Shown here: piece by piece, positions 8,403 through 17,256 of the stretch
How positions within the stretch are numbered: the stretch's first letter is position 1
Layout of the letters: each line of letters starts with the position of its first letter
NCBI RefSeq assembly: GCF_040796495.1
Contig: NZ_JBFNQN010000002.1
Location: 62,001 to 126,000, forward strand
Direction: 5' to 3'
DNA: 64,000 nucleotides
Source: Kineococcus endophyticus
GTDB lineage: Bacteria > Actinomycetota > Actinomycetes > Actinomycetales > Kineococcaceae
Program-made: the position numbers and the translations under genes
Notes under the pieces: model-generated
The model's input: only the letters and a program-made list of their open reading frames with translations
What the model was told of the DNA's origin: nothing
The model's database searches: none

Positions 8403-10381
8403 CCACCGTCGAACTGCCCGCAGGAACTCCCGTCGAGGCCCCCGCCGAGACGAGCGCTGCCGCCGCCGCGCCGAGCGTACCGGTGGACACCGACGTCCTG
8501 CGCCGCGTCCTGGACGGCCGCTTCGCCGACGTGAAGGAGCAGTTCCGCGCCGAGGCGCCGGACCACCTCTTCAGCGCGTCCTACGACCTGAGCACCTCCG
8601 AGCACCGCGACGTGACACGGGCCCGCCTGCGCACGCTCGCCGAGCTCGGCGGGCACGAACTCGGGTTCTCCTCGCGCTGGGGCGGCGGGGACAGCCCGGG
8701 CGGGCAGGTCGCCCAGTTCGAGATGCTGGGCTTCGGCGACGCCTCGCTCATGATCAAGTCCGGCGTCCAGTGGGGGCTGTTCGGCGGCGCCGTGCAGGCC
8801 CTGGGCACCGAGCGCCACCACGCCGAACTCCTCGGCCCGCTGCTGCGGCTGGAACTCGTCGGCTGCTTCGGCATGACCGAGTCGGGGCACGGCTCGGACG
8901 TGTCCTCGATCGGGACGACGGCCACGTACGACCCCGCCACGCAGGAGTTCGTGGTGAACACCCCGGACGAGCTGTCCCGCAAGGACTACATCGGCGGAGC
9001 GGCCGAGGACGCCGAGGTCGCCGTCGTGTTCGCGCAGCTCGTGACCGGCGGGGAGGGCCGCGGGGTCCACGCGTTCGTCGTCCCGCTGCGCCGGGACGGC
9101 GTCGACCTGCCGGGGATCTGGCGGGGCGACGACGGCCGCAAGATGGGCCTGAACGGCGTCGACAACGGACGGCTCGCCTTCGACCACGTCCGCATCCCGC
9201 GCGAGGCGCTGCTGAACCGCTACGCCGACGTCGCCGAGGACGGGACGTACTCCTCCCCCATCGCCAGCGCCAACGCGCGGTTCTTCACGATGCTCGGCGC
9301 GCTGGTGAAGGGCCGCGTCAGCGTCTCCGGGGGCGCGCAGTCGCAGACGAAGGTCGCCCTGGAGATCGCGCTGCGGTACGGCGCCGAGCGCAAGCAGTTC
9401 AAGCGCCCGGGCGGGTCCGACGAGGTCACGGTGCTGGACTACCTGGCCCACCAGCGTCGGCTGCTGATCCCCCTCGCCACGACGTACGCGCTGTCGTTCG
9501 CCCAGGACGAGCTCATGGGCGAGATGGACGACCTGCTCCGCGTGCAACTCACCGGCGGCGAGGCCGACTCCGCGCGCCAGCGCGCCTTCGAGGCCCACGC
9601 GGCCGCGCTCAAGGTCGCGTCGACCTGGCACGCGACGCGGACGATCCAGACGTGCCGCGAGGCGTGCGGTGGCAACGGGTACCTCGCGGACTCCCGGCTG
9701 CCGCTGCTCAAGGCGGACACCGACGTGTTCACCACCTTCGAGGGGGACAACACCGTCCTGCTGCAGCTCGTGGCCAAGGGCCTGCTGACGAGCTACGCCC
9801 AGCAGTTCTCCGACCTCGACACCCTCGGCATGGCGCGGTTCGCGACGCGGGACTTCATCTCCACCTACGCCGGGCGCAGCCCCGCGGCCTCGCTCGTGGC
9901 CGACGTCGTCGAGGCCGGCCGGATCCCCGACGACCTGCACGACCGCGCCTGGCAGATCCGCATGCTGGCCGAGCGGGAACGCCACGTCGTGGAGTCGCTG
10001 GCCAAGCGCATGCGCAAGGCCCGCAGCAAGCCCGAGGCCGAGCGCTTCGCCGCCATCGACGACCTGCAGGACCACCTGCTGCTCGCCGGTCGCGCCCACA
10101 CCGACCGCATCGTCGCCGAGGCGTTCGCCGCCGCCATCGCGCGGTGCGAGGACCCGGCCGTCGCGGCCCTGCTCGCCGACGTGTGCGACCTGCACGTCCT
10201 GGGGCTGCTGGAGGCCGACAAGGGCTGGTACCTCGAGCACCGCCGCATGACGACGCTGCGCGCCAAGGCCATCACGAGCGCCGTCAACGCGCTGTGCCGC
10301 AAGCTCCGTCCCCGCACCGAGGAACTCCTCGCCGGGTTCGGCACTCCGCGGCACTGGCTGGGGTCGCGCCTCGTCGGCTGA
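8399..10381 (+). CDS. Acyl-CoA dehydrogenase, FadE5-like
   Basis: At 660 residues this is the long ACAD type with a C-terminal extension that resembles acyl-CoA oxidases. Residues ~150-190 hold the FAD/substrate block (GCFGMTESGHGSDV). ASTWHATRTIQTCREACGGNGYL and the FTTFEGDNTVLLQL motif follow; Glu448 in the latter sits where the catalytic base of this group is expected. It should introduce the 2,3 double bond in acyl-CoA, feeding the MaoC/FabG4/thiolase set encoded divergently. In mycobacteria the corresponding fadE5 (Rv0244c) lies beside fadA2. The first ~30 residues are Ala/Pro-rich and poorly conserved; GTG 8399 overlaps the tetR stop. Confidence 0.92.
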   Translation: MTTVELPAGTPVEAPAETSAAAAAPSVPVDTDVLRRVLDGRFADVKEQFRAEAPDHLFSASYDLSTSEHRDVTRARLRTLAELGGHELGFSSRWGGGDSPGGQVAQFEMLGFGDASLMIKSGVQWGLFGGAVQALGTERHHAELLGPLLRLELVGCFGMTESGHGSDVSSIGTTATYDPATQEFVVNTPDELSRKDYIGGAAEDAEVAVVFAQLVTGGEGRGVHAFVVPLRRDGVDLPGIWRGDDGRKMGLNGVDNGRLAFDHVRIPREALLNRYADVAEDGTYSSPIASANARFFTMLGALVKGRVSVSGGAQSQTKVALEIALRYGAERKQFKRPGGSDEVTVLDYLAHQRRLLIPLATTYALSFAQDELMGEMDDLLRVQLTGGEADSARQRAFEAHAAALKVASTWHATRTIQTCREACGGNGYLADSRLPLLKADTDVFTTFEGDNTVLLQLVAKGLLTSYAQQFSDLDTLGMARFATRDFISTYAGRSPAASLVADVVEAGRIPDDLHDRAWQIRMLAERERHVVESLAKRMRKARSKPEAERFAAIDDLQDHLLLAGRAHTDRIVAEAFAAAIARCEDPAVAALLADVCDLHVLGLLEADKGWYLEHRRMTTLRAKAITSAVNALCRKLRPRTEELLAGFGTPRHWLGSRLVG

Positions 10382-10405
10382 GCCCTGCGGATCGGCATCC
10401 GTGTG

Positions 10406-10477
10406 CGGGATGTCTGCACCCCGACGCCCGGAACGACGCTGCACCGGCGTGTCAGGCCTCAGCGTGCAGACATCCCG
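10406..10477. repeat. Long perfect inverted repeat between fadE5-like gene and lipoate ligase
   Basis: CGGGATGTCTGCAC (10406-10419) and GTGCAGACATCCCG (10464-10477) are perfect 14-bp arms around 44 bases. The inner part has a weaker nested repeat (ACGCC/GGCGT). It starts 25 bp after the acyl-CoA dehydrogenase stop and ends 38 bp before the lipoate ligase start. It could be a branched terminator, a leader structure of the ligase mRNA, or two copies of a protein site. No U-run follows. Confidence 0.55.
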
Positions 10478-10514
10478 TCCGCGTCCCGAGACCGCGGGGA
10501 CGTAGCCTGCCGGG

Positions 10515-11564
10515 ATGCACGGTGAGTACAAGGTTCCGGGCGGCAAGCTCGTCGTCGTCGACCTCGACGTCCGGGACGGCCGGCTCGCCGACGTCCAGCT
10601 GAGCGGGGACTTCTTCCTCGAACCCGACGACGCCCTCGAGGCGATCGACGCGGCCCTCACCGGGTTGCCCGCGGACGCCGACGCGGCGGACGTCGCGGGC
10701 CGCGTCCGCTCGGCCCTCCCCCGCGACGCGGTGCTCCTCGGGTTCACCCCCGAGGCCGTCGCCACGACCGTCCGACGCGCGGTCGGCGGGGCCACGGGCT
10801 GGCTCGACCACGACTGGCAGTTCGTCCACACCGGTCCGCAGTCGCCGTTGACGCACATGGCCCTCGACGAGGTGCTGACGAGGGAGGTGGCCGCCGGCCG
10901 GCGCGGTCCGACGCTGCGGGTGTGGGAGTGGGCGAGCCGGGCGGTCGTGCTCGGCAGCTTCCAGTCCGTCGTCAACGAGGTGGACCGCGAGGCCGCCGAC
11001 CGGTTCGACGTGGAGGTGGTGCGCCGCATCTCCGGCGGCGGGGCGATGTTCGTCGAACCCGGCAACACCATCACGTACTCGCTCTACGCCCCCGGCTCGC
11101 TCGTCGAGGGTCTGAGCTTCACCGAGTCCTACGCGTTCCTCGACGACTGGGTGCTCGTCGCCCTCGGCGACCTCGGCGTGAAGGCCTGGTACCAGCCGAT
11201 CAACGACATCACGACCGACCAGGGCAAGATCGCCGGCGCCGCGCAGAAGCGGCTCGGCGACGGCACCGTCCTGCACCACGTGACGATGTCCTACGACATC
11301 GACGCCGCGAAGATGGTGCAGGTCCTGCGGATCGGCCGCGAGAAGCTGTCGGGCAAGGGCTTGGCCAGCGCCGCCAAGCGCGTCGACCCCCTGCGCCGAC
11401 AGACGGGTCTGCCGCGCGAGGAGGTCATCGACTCGATGGTCGCGACGTTCCGCCGCCAGTACGGCCTCACCGACGCGCCGTTGACCGACGCCGAGCTCGC
11501 CGCGGCCGACGAGCTCGTGCGGACGAAGTTCGCGACGCCGGAGTGGATCGGCCGCGTCCCCTGA
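10515..11564 (+). CDS. Lipoate-protein ligase family protein with accessory domain at the N-terminus
   Basis: The ~349-residue protein has the biotin/lipoate ligase fold from ~residue 95. RRISGGGAMF (~169-178) is the lipoyl-AMP binding motif and Lys238 in DQGKIAGAAQKR is the expected catalytic lysine. Residues 1-~85 resemble the small accessory domain that sits at the C-terminus of E. coli LplA, so domain order is swapped; this arrangement is known in some actinobacteria. It should attach lipoate or a related cofactor to E2 or H proteins. A glycine-cleavage T-protein is encoded at 45 kb but no H-protein lies in the window. The stop is three bases from the convergent CoA-transferase stop. Confidence 0.87.
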   Translation: MHGEYKVPGGKLVVVDLDVRDGRLADVQLSGDFFLEPDDALEAIDAALTGLPADADAADVAGRVRSALPRDAVLLGFTPEAVATTVRRAVGGATGWLDHDWQFVHTGPQSPLTHMALDEVLTREVAAGRRGPTLRVWEWASRAVVLGSFQSVVNEVDREAADRFDVEVVRRISGGGAMFVEPGNTITYSLYAPGSLVEGLSFTESYAFLDDWVLVALGDLGVKAWYQPINDITTDQGKIAGAAQKRLGDGTVLHHVTMSYDIDAAKMVQVLRIGREKLSGKGLASAAKRVDPLRRQTGLPREEVIDSMVATFRRQYGLTDAPLTDAELAAADELVRTKFATPEWIGRVP

Positions 11565-11567
11565 CGG

Positions 11568-12203
11568 CTACCTCGCGACGGTGAACTCCGTCCCCGTCAA
11601 CGCCCGCAGGGACTCCACGTCCTCCCCGTCGGCGAGGTCCACGAGCACCAGCCCGTCCGGGGTCACGTCGAACACGGCCCGGTCGGTGATGACGCGGTCA
11701 ACGACGCCCTGACCCGTCAGCGGCAGGTCGCACTCCTGAACCAGCTTGAGCGACCCGTCGCGGGCGACGTGCTCCATGACGACGACCACGTGCGGGGTCC
11801 CGGCGACGAGGTCCATGGCCCCGCCCATGCCCTTGACCATCTTCCCCGGCACCTGCCAGTTCGCGAGGTCCCCGCACGCGGACACCTGCAGTGCGCCCAG
11901 CACCGCCACCGCGACGTGACCGCCGCGGATCATCCCGAAGCTCGTCGCGGAGTCGAAGACGCTGCCGCCCGGCAGGATCGTCACGGTCTGCTTGCCCGCG
12001 TTGACGAGGTCGGCGTCCTCCTCCCCCTCGTAGGGGTACGGCCCCATCCCGAGGAGACCGTTCTCGCTCTGCAGCACCACGTGCACCCCGGGCGGCAGGT
12101 GGTTCGCCACGAGGGTCGGGATGCCGATGCCGAGGTTCACGTGGTCGCCGTCGCGCAGTTCCGCGGCGGCGCGGGCGGCCATCTCGTCGCGCGACCAGGT
12201 CAC
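11568..12203 (-). CDS. 3-oxoacid CoA-transferase subunit B
   Basis: This 211-residue beta subunit has the motif [10 protein letters not shown], in which Glu47 is the CoA-accepting residue of family I CoA transferases. It ends a long minus-strand operon and overlaps subunit A by four bases. It could act on a 3-oxoacid such as acetoacetate or 3-oxoadipate; the surrounding ring-cleavage genes make a 3-oxoacid released by aromatic breakdown the likely substrate. SCOT and PcaIJ types cannot be told apart here with certainty. Confidence 0.9.
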   Translation of the reverse strand: MTWSRDEMAARAAAELRDGDHVNLGIGIPTLVANHLPPGVHVVLQSENGLLGMGPYPYEGEEDADLVNAGKQTVTILPGGSVFDSATSFGMIRGGHVAVAVLGALQVSACGDLANWQVPGKMVKGMGGAMDLVAGTPHVVVVMEHVARDGSLKLVQECDLPLTGQGVVDRVITDRAVFDVTPDGLVLVDLADGEDVESLRALTGTEFTVAR

Positions 12204-12913
12204 ACGCCCACCTCCTCGCGCGGGCGCACCGTGCGCTGTTCCACAGGCCGGTCCCGGTCGGTCCGCACCACGGACGTCACGAAGACCCCCGGGGTGTGGA
12301 CGTCGTCAGGGTGCAGGAACTCACCCTCGTCCAGGACGTGCTCGGCCTCGACGACCGCGACCGGGGCGGCGGTCGCGACGAGGGGGTTGAAGTTCCGGGC
12401 CGTGAGCCGGTACCGCAGGTTCCCGGCCCGGTCGGCCGTCGCGGCGTGCACCAGGGCGAGGTCGGCGACGATCCCACGCTCCTGCAGGTAGGTCCGTCCG
12501 TCGAACTCCGCCGTCGCCTTGCCCTCGGCGACCGGCGTCCCGACACCCGTGGGGGTGTAGAACGCGGGGATGCCGGCGCCGCCCGCGCGCAACCGTTCCG
12601 CGAGCGTGCCCTGCGGCACGAACTCCACGTCGAGGTCACCGTCGAGGAACCGCCGGGCGAAGAGCTTGTTCTCCCCCACGTAGGAGGCGAGGACCTTCGT
12701 CACCTGGTCGTTCTCCAACAGGACGCCGAGCCCCTGACCGTCGACCCCCATGTTGTTCGACACGATCGTCAGACCACGGACCCCGGAGTCGCGCACGGCG
12801 TCCACCAAGGCGAACGGCACACCGCACAACCCGAAGCCCCCTACCGCGATCGTCATGCCGTCGCGCAGGACACCGGCCAGCGCCTGCGCAGGACTTCCCA
12901 GCACCGTGCTCAC
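12200..12913 (-). CDS. 3-oxoacid CoA-transferase subunit A
   Basis: This 237-residue alpha subunit has the CoA-binding glycine-rich block near the N-terminus ([10 protein letters not shown]), the NNMG segment and [17 protein letters not shown]. The start GTG 12913 overlaps the stop of the upstream FAH-family gene (GTGA). With subunit B it forms the heteromeric transferase that activates a 3-oxoacid to its CoA ester, normally with succinyl-CoA as donor. Confidence 0.9.
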   Translation of the reverse strand: MSTVLGSPAQALAGVLRDGMTIAVGGFGLCGVPFALVDAVRDSGVRGLTIVSNNMGVDGQGLGVLLENDQVTKVLASYVGENKLFARRFLDGDLDVEFVPQGTLAERLRAGGAGIPAFYTPTGVGTPVAEGKATAEFDGRTYLQERGIVADLALVHAATADRAGNLRYRLTARNFNPLVATAAPVAVVEAEHVLDEGEFLHPDDVHTPGVFVTSVVRTDRDRPVEQRTVRPREEVGV

Positions 12914-13914
12914 GAGGCCACCCTCCCGCCGCGTTCCCGCTGCCGCGACCGGGCCCGCGCCGGGGGGACGACCGGCACGTGCGCCAGGTCCTTGCCGGCG
13001 ACGACGCGGTTCTCGACGCTGCCGATGCCCTCGACGTCGAGCCGGACGACGTTGCCCGGCCGCAGCGGCGGCGGGTCCTCCCGTCCCCGCCGGCCCCACA
13101 GCTCCGCCAGACAGCCCCCGTTGCCGCAGGTCCCCGACCCCAGGACGTCCCCGGGGCGGACCCACGTCCCGCGCGAGGCGTAGGCGATCAGCTCCTCGAA
13201 CGTCCAGCCCGCGTTCGACAACAGGTCGTGCCCCACGCGCTCCCCGTCGACCGACGCCTCCAGCCGCAGCGCGAGGAACCCGTCGTCGTCACGGAACTCC
13301 TCGAGCTCGTCGGGCGTGACGATCCACGGGCCGAGCGTCGTCGCCGAGTCCTTGCCCTTGGCCGGGCCGAGGTTGACCTTCATCTCCCGCCGTTGCAGGT
13401 CCCGGGCCGACCAGTCGTTGAAGACGGTGTAGCCGAAGACGTGGTCGGCGGCGTGCCGAGGGTCGACGTCCTGGCCGGGCGCCCCCACGACGACCGCGAC
13501 CTCGAGCTCGAAGTCGAGCGCCCCGCACCCCGGAGGGACGGGCACGTCGTCGTGCGCCCCGATCAGGCCGTGGGGATTCGTGAAGTAGAACGCCGGCGCC
13601 TCGTACCACTCGGCGACGACCCCGCCCTCGCCGTCGATGCTGCGCCGGACTCCCTCGACGTGCTCCTCGAACGCCACGAAGTCGCGGACGGCCAGGGGCG
13701 TGACGGGGGGCAGCAACCGCACGGACGACACCGGGACGGCGTCGCTGGACCGCAGCGCCCAGTCGGTCGCCTCGCGAGCCGCACCGCGCGGCGCGCCGGC
13801 GAGGTCGACGACGGTCGTCGTGCCGCGCAACGCGTGCAGCACCTCCGCACCGGGTTCCCCCGCGACGGCGGCGGTGACCTCCTGGCCCTGGACCAGGGCT
13901 CGTGCGAACCTCAC
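12910..13914 (-). CDS. Fumarylacetoacetate hydrolase (FAH) family protein
   Basis: The 334-residue protein has the FAH-fold metal site: Glu-x-Glu in DFELEVAVVVG and Asp in FNDWSARDLQ, plus GPAKGKDSATTLGPW and the SGTCGNGG loop near the C-terminus. Family members hydrolyse C-C bonds of 1,3-diketo acids, hydrate 2-oxo-4-enoates or decarboxylate oxalocrotonates. Within this operon it probably handles a product of the ring-cleavage dioxygenase and hydrolase. It overlaps both neighbours by GTGA. The C-terminal 15 residues are Arg-rich and look unstructured. Confidence 0.88.
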   Translation of the reverse strand: MRFARALVQGQEVTAAVAGEPGAEVLHALRGTTTVVDLAGAPRGAAREATDWALRSSDAVPVSSVRLLPPVTPLAVRDFVAFEEHVEGVRRSIDGEGGVVAEWYEAPAFYFTNPHGLIGAHDDVPVPPGCGALDFELEVAVVVGAPGQDVDPRHAADHVFGYTVFNDWSARDLQRREMKVNLGPAKGKDSATTLGPWIVTPDELEEFRDDDGFLALRLEASVDGERVGHDLLSNAGWTFEELIAYASRGTWVRPGDVLGSGTCGNGGCLAELWGRRGREDPPPLRPGNVVRLDVEGIGSVENRVVAGKDLAHVPVVPPARARSRQRERGGRVAS

Positions 13915-15053
13915 GCCGGCACCTCCACGAGGGAGGAGATCCGGCGTAGCAGACCCGGGACGTCAGCCTGCTCGCGCGGGGTCCGGTCGAGCATCCAGCG
14001 CCCGATCTGGACCGACGCCTCGACGACCTGGCGCGCCCGGTCCCGCCGCCGGTCGGCGTAGCGGACGAGGACGTCCTCGTCCCACCCCGACGTCCCGAGG
14101 AGCAGGTCGGCCAGGACGGCGGAGTCTTCGAGCGCCTGCGCGGCACCCTGGGCGATGGTGGGCGGGCAGGAGTGCACGGCGTCCCCGACGAGCACGACGC
14201 GCCCCTGGTGCCACGGACCCTCGACGAGGTGCGTCTCGAAGCGCGTGTAGTTCACGGGCGTGTCAGCGGACAGGCTTTCCCGCAACGCGTCCCACGGGCC
14301 GTGGTAGGCCGCCGCGAGCCCGCGCACGACCTCGACCTGCTCCGCCGGGGTCAGCCCGGACCGGTCCTGCACGTCCTCCACGAGGTAGGCGTACACGGAG
14401 TCCGGGCCGGTCGGGCAGTACCCCGCGATGTGGCAGGGGCCGCCGTAGGTGAGGTCGGTGCGGACGACGTCCGCGGGGCGCGGCAGGCTCACCCGCCAGA
14501 TCCCCATGCCCGTCCCCTCGGGTTCGGCGTCGATCCCGACGGTACGGCGCGTCCACGAGCGGATGCCGTCGGCGCCCACGACGAGGTCGTAGCGACGGGT
14601 CGAGGCGTCGGAGAACGTCACGTCGACACCGTCGGCGTCCTGGTCCAGCCCCGTGGCCGCGACGCCGAGCCGCACCTTCGCCCCGGCCTCGGCGGCGAGG
14701 TCGAGCAGGATGCCCGCCAGGGCGGGGCGCGACATGCCGAGCGTCGCGGGCAGGTCGGGACCGCCCGTGCGGACGTCCGGCACCTCGGCCAGGAGGGTCC
14801 CGTGGGCGTCGGGGGCGCGCAGCCCGAGGGAGTCGAAGGCGAACCCCTGGGCCGACACCTGCGGCCAGGCGCCCAGGTCGCGCAGCACGCGCAGGGCGTT
14901 GCCCTGCAGGGTGATGCCGGACCCGGTGTCCGTGGTGCCCGGTCGGGCCTCGACCACGTCCACCTCGACGCCGGCCCGGGCCAGCAAGATCGCCGCCGCA
15001 CAGCCGGCGACGCCGGCCCCCACGACGAGGACGGAACGAACGGCGGGCGTCAT
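13911..15053 (-). CDS. FAD-dependent aromatic-type monooxygenase
   Basis: This 380-residue class A flavoprotein monooxygenase has the FAD motif VVGAGVAGCAAAILLARAG at the N-terminus followed by a Glu-ended strand (VDVVEA). It also has the DG motif (VVGADGIRS) and the GD motif VVLVGDAVHSCPPTIAQGAAQALEDS. Enzymes of this class hydroxylate phenols or heteroaromatics with NAD(P)H and O2. Its place next to an extradiol dioxygenase fits ortho-hydroxylation of a phenolic ring to a catechol, the substrate of ring cleavage. ATG 15053 is preferred; a longer in-frame extension is the antisense of neighbouring sequence. Confidence 0.88.
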   Translation of the reverse strand: MTPAVRSVLVVGAGVAGCAAAILLARAGVEVDVVEARPGTTDTGSGITLQGNALRVLRDLGAWPQVSAQGFAFDSLGLRAPDAHGTLLAEVPDVRTGGPDLPATLGMSRPALAGILLDLAAEAGAKVRLGVAATGLDQDADGVDVTFSDASTRRYDLVVGADGIRSWTRRTVGIDAEPEGTGMGIWRVSLPRPADVVRTDLTYGGPCHIAGYCPTGPDSVYAYLVEDVQDRSGLTPAEQVEVVRGLAAAYHGPWDALRESLSADTPVNYTRFETHLVEGPWHQGRVVLVGDAVHSCPPTIAQGAAQALEDSAVLADLLLGTSGWDEDVLVRYADRRRDRARQVVEASVQIGRWMLDRTPREQADVPGLLRRISSLVEVPA

Positions 15054-15079
15054 CGCCCCACCTCCAGAGGATCGTCGGA

Positions 15080-16072
15080 CTACTTCAGGGCCATCGGGTT
15101 GAGGGGTGCACCGACCGCCCCCGTCACGGGCAGCGGGGCGGCGACGAGCAGGAACTCGTGGATCCCGTCCGCGGCGCAGTCCGCGGCGAGCTCTTCCAGC
15201 GCCCACATCTCCCCGACGAACAACCCCATGTTGGGGATGACCACCTGGTGCAGGGGCTGGAACGCCACGTCGAACTCGTTGGGGCGGACCTCGAAACCCC
15301 ACGTGTCGGTCGCGACGGCCGCCACGTCGTGGGAGTGCAGCCAGTCGGCGGTCGCGAACGACATCCCGGGCGCGGCGCCCCCCGCGTAGTCGCCCCACCC
15401 CTCGCGCAGCACCCGCCCGTACTGACCCGTGCGGACGAGGAGCAGGTCACCCGGTCCCACCTCGACCCCCTGCGCGGCACAGGTGGCGTCGAGGTGCTCG
15501 GGCAGGATCGCGAAACCGTCGGGCAGTTCCCCGCCCGTGCCCGCCGGGTCGTCGCCGAACACCCGTCCGACGTCGAGCAGCACCCCCCGTCCGGCGAAGT
15601 CCGCCGCGACGGTCTCGATGCCCGTCACCCCGTCGCCGAGGGACGTGACGACCTCCCCGGCCCGCCGGCCGTTCCAGGCGTGGCCGTGGTCGAAGATGTG
15701 CCCGAGGCCGTCCCACTGCGTCGAGCACTGCAGCGGCATGGCGACGACGTCGTCCGCGCCGCCGATGCCGTGCGGGAACCCCTGGACCCCCGCCTCTGCG
15801 TCGGTCCCGGTGTCCAGCATGGTGTGAACGGGGTTGGTCCTGCGGCGCCAGCCCTTCTGCGGCCCGTCCATCGAGAACTGCTGGGCCAGGGAGAACACCC
15901 GTCCCCGCCGGACGAGCGCGGCCGCGGCGCGGCGGTGCTCGTCCGTGACGAGGTTCAGCGTCCCCTTCACGTCGTCGGGGCCCCAGCGACCCCAGTTCGA
16001 GACACGCGCGACGGTCGCCGCCACGGCCCCTTCGGGGTCGGTGCGGTCGAGGGTGACGGGTTCGGCCGTCAC
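15080..16072 (-). CDS. Cyclase-family metal-dependent hydrolase
   Basis: The 330-residue protein belongs to the kynurenine formamidase-like 'cyclase' superfamily. It has SNWGRWGPDDVKGTLN near the N-terminus and the modified metal block STQWDGLGHIFDHGHAW in place of the usual HxGTHxDxPxH. These enzymes hydrolyse amides, esters or lactones with Zn or Mn. It may open a lactone or amide intermediate in the pathway. The start GTG 16072 overlaps the upstream hydrolase stop. A 26-bp gap separates it from the monooxygenase gene, the only gap beyond ten bases among these seven enzyme genes. Confidence 0.85.
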   Translation of the reverse strand: MTAEPVTLDRTDPEGAVAATVARVSNWGRWGPDDVKGTLNLVTDEHRRAAAALVRRGRVFSLAQQFSMDGPQKGWRRRTNPVHTMLDTGTDAEAGVQGFPHGIGGADDVVAMPLQCSTQWDGLGHIFDHGHAWNGRRAGEVVTSLGDGVTGIETVAADFAGRGVLLDVGRVFGDDPAGTGGELPDGFAILPEHLDATCAAQGVEVGPGDLLLVRTGQYGRVLREGWGDYAGGAAPGMSFATADWLHSHDVAAVATDTWGFEVRPNEFDVAFQPLHQVVIPNMGLFVGEMWALEELAADCAADGIHEFLLVAAPLPVTGAVGAPLNPMALK

Positions 16073-17247
16073 GAGGCGTGCCCGTCGAGATGGCCGTCGG
16101 GGTGCCCACCGAGACGTTCGGCGACCCAGTCGGCGATGAGGTCGGTGGCGACCGACCCGTTGTCCACGCTGGAGTGCGCCGTGCCGCCCGTGCGGTCGGT
16201 GAAGACGACGAGTTCGCGGTACGGGGAGTTCACGAGCTGCTCGTACGTGCGGTGCGCGTACTGCAGCGGGATCTGCCGGTCGTGCTCGCCGTGGGTGACG
16301 AGGAACGGCACCCGGATCTTCTCCACGACCCCGTCGAGGTGCATCCGCTCGGCGACCTCGAAGAAGTCGTCGAGGTCCTTCGTCCCGAAGACCCACTGCA
16401 CGTGGTCCCAGTAGTGGGGAACGGGGCGTTCGCCCTCGCGGTCGCGGCGGGCCTTCTGCACCGCACGCCAGTCGTGGTTCGCACCCCACGCCACGCCGAG
16501 GGCGAAGCGGGGCTCGCAGGCAACGGCCCGCGGCGCGTAGTACCCGCCGAGGGACACGCCGAGCAGGCCGATGCGGTCGGCGTCGACGTCGTCGCGGGCG
16601 GCGAGGAACTCGTACACCGGCGTGGCCCAGCGCTCGGACTCCGGGACGGCGTGCAGGTCGTGCAACCGCAGCGCCTCCCCCGTGCCCGGCTGGTCCAGGG
16701 CCAGGGAGGAGATGCCGCGGGCGGCGAGCTTGGCGCCCGGTCCCGTGCGGAAGAGCATCTCCTTGGTCGAGTCCAGGCCGTTGACCATGACGAGCAGGGG
16801 TTTGGGCCCGTCACCGGGCGCCCGGGTCAGGATGCCCGAGAGGACGGCCCCCTCGTAGGGGATCTCGACGCGTTCGGCGTTCTCCTGCGCCAGTTCCACC
16901 CCGCGGTCGAAGGTGCGCCGGAACTTGGCGTAGAGCGCGACGCGCGGGGCGTACCCGGCGGCCTGCATGCGCTCACCGGTGAGGAAGTAGGTCGCCGCGC
17001 GCCCCAGCTTCTCCCCCGCCGACAGGAGTCGGCCGGCGGCCTCGTCCTCGGCGGCCAGTCCGACGAGGGTGTCGCCCTGCGCCTCCCAGCCGGCCATGAG
17101 GTCGGCCGTCCCGGCGTCCTCGCCGCGGGCGGCGGCCTCCAGCAACGGTCGGCAGACGCGGTCGACCTCGCCGATGCGCGCCCCCATCTCCATGGCGAGG
17201 TTGACCGAGAGGTTCCAGACGTAGTTCCCGGGGAAGTGCTGGAACAC
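16069..17247 (-). CDS. Alpha/beta hydrolase of the FrsA / pseudooxynicotine-hydrolase type
   Basis: The 392-residue hydrolase has a helical N-terminal cap (1-~120) before the catalytic domain. The nucleophile elbow is GVSLGGYY (Ser232), the acid is probably Asp in THGEHDRQIP and the histidine lies in GGTAHSSVD. The long N-terminal cap resembles 2,6-dihydroxypseudooxynicotine hydrolase, which breaks a C-C bond next to a ring. In this operon a C-C hydrolase acting on the meta-cleavage product is the simplest reading. GTG 17247 lies nine bases after the dioxygenase stop. Confidence 0.85.
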   Translation of the reverse strand: MFQHFPGNYVWNLSVNLAMEMGARIGEVDRVCRPLLEAAARGEDAGTADLMAGWEAQGDTLVGLAAEDEAAGRLLSAGEKLGRAATYFLTGERMQAAGYAPRVALYAKFRRTFDRGVELAQENAERVEIPYEGAVLSGILTRAPGDGPKPLLVMVNGLDSTKEMLFRTGPGAKLAARGISSLALDQPGTGEALRLHDLHAVPESERWATPVYEFLAARDDVDADRIGLLGVSLGGYYAPRAVACEPRFALGVAWGANHDWRAVQKARRDREGERPVPHYWDHVQWVFGTKDLDDFFEVAERMHLDGVVEKIRVPFLVTHGEHDRQIPLQYAHRTYEQLVNSPYRELVVFTDRTGGTAHSSVDNGSVATDLIADWVAERLGGHPDGHLDGHAS

Positions 17248-17256
17248 GACGCCCCC

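Noticed and set aside
8396-11074. An 892-codon open frame on the minus strand
   Set aside because: Antisense to the FadE5-like gene and lipoate ligase, with no family similarity; a GC-driven shadow.
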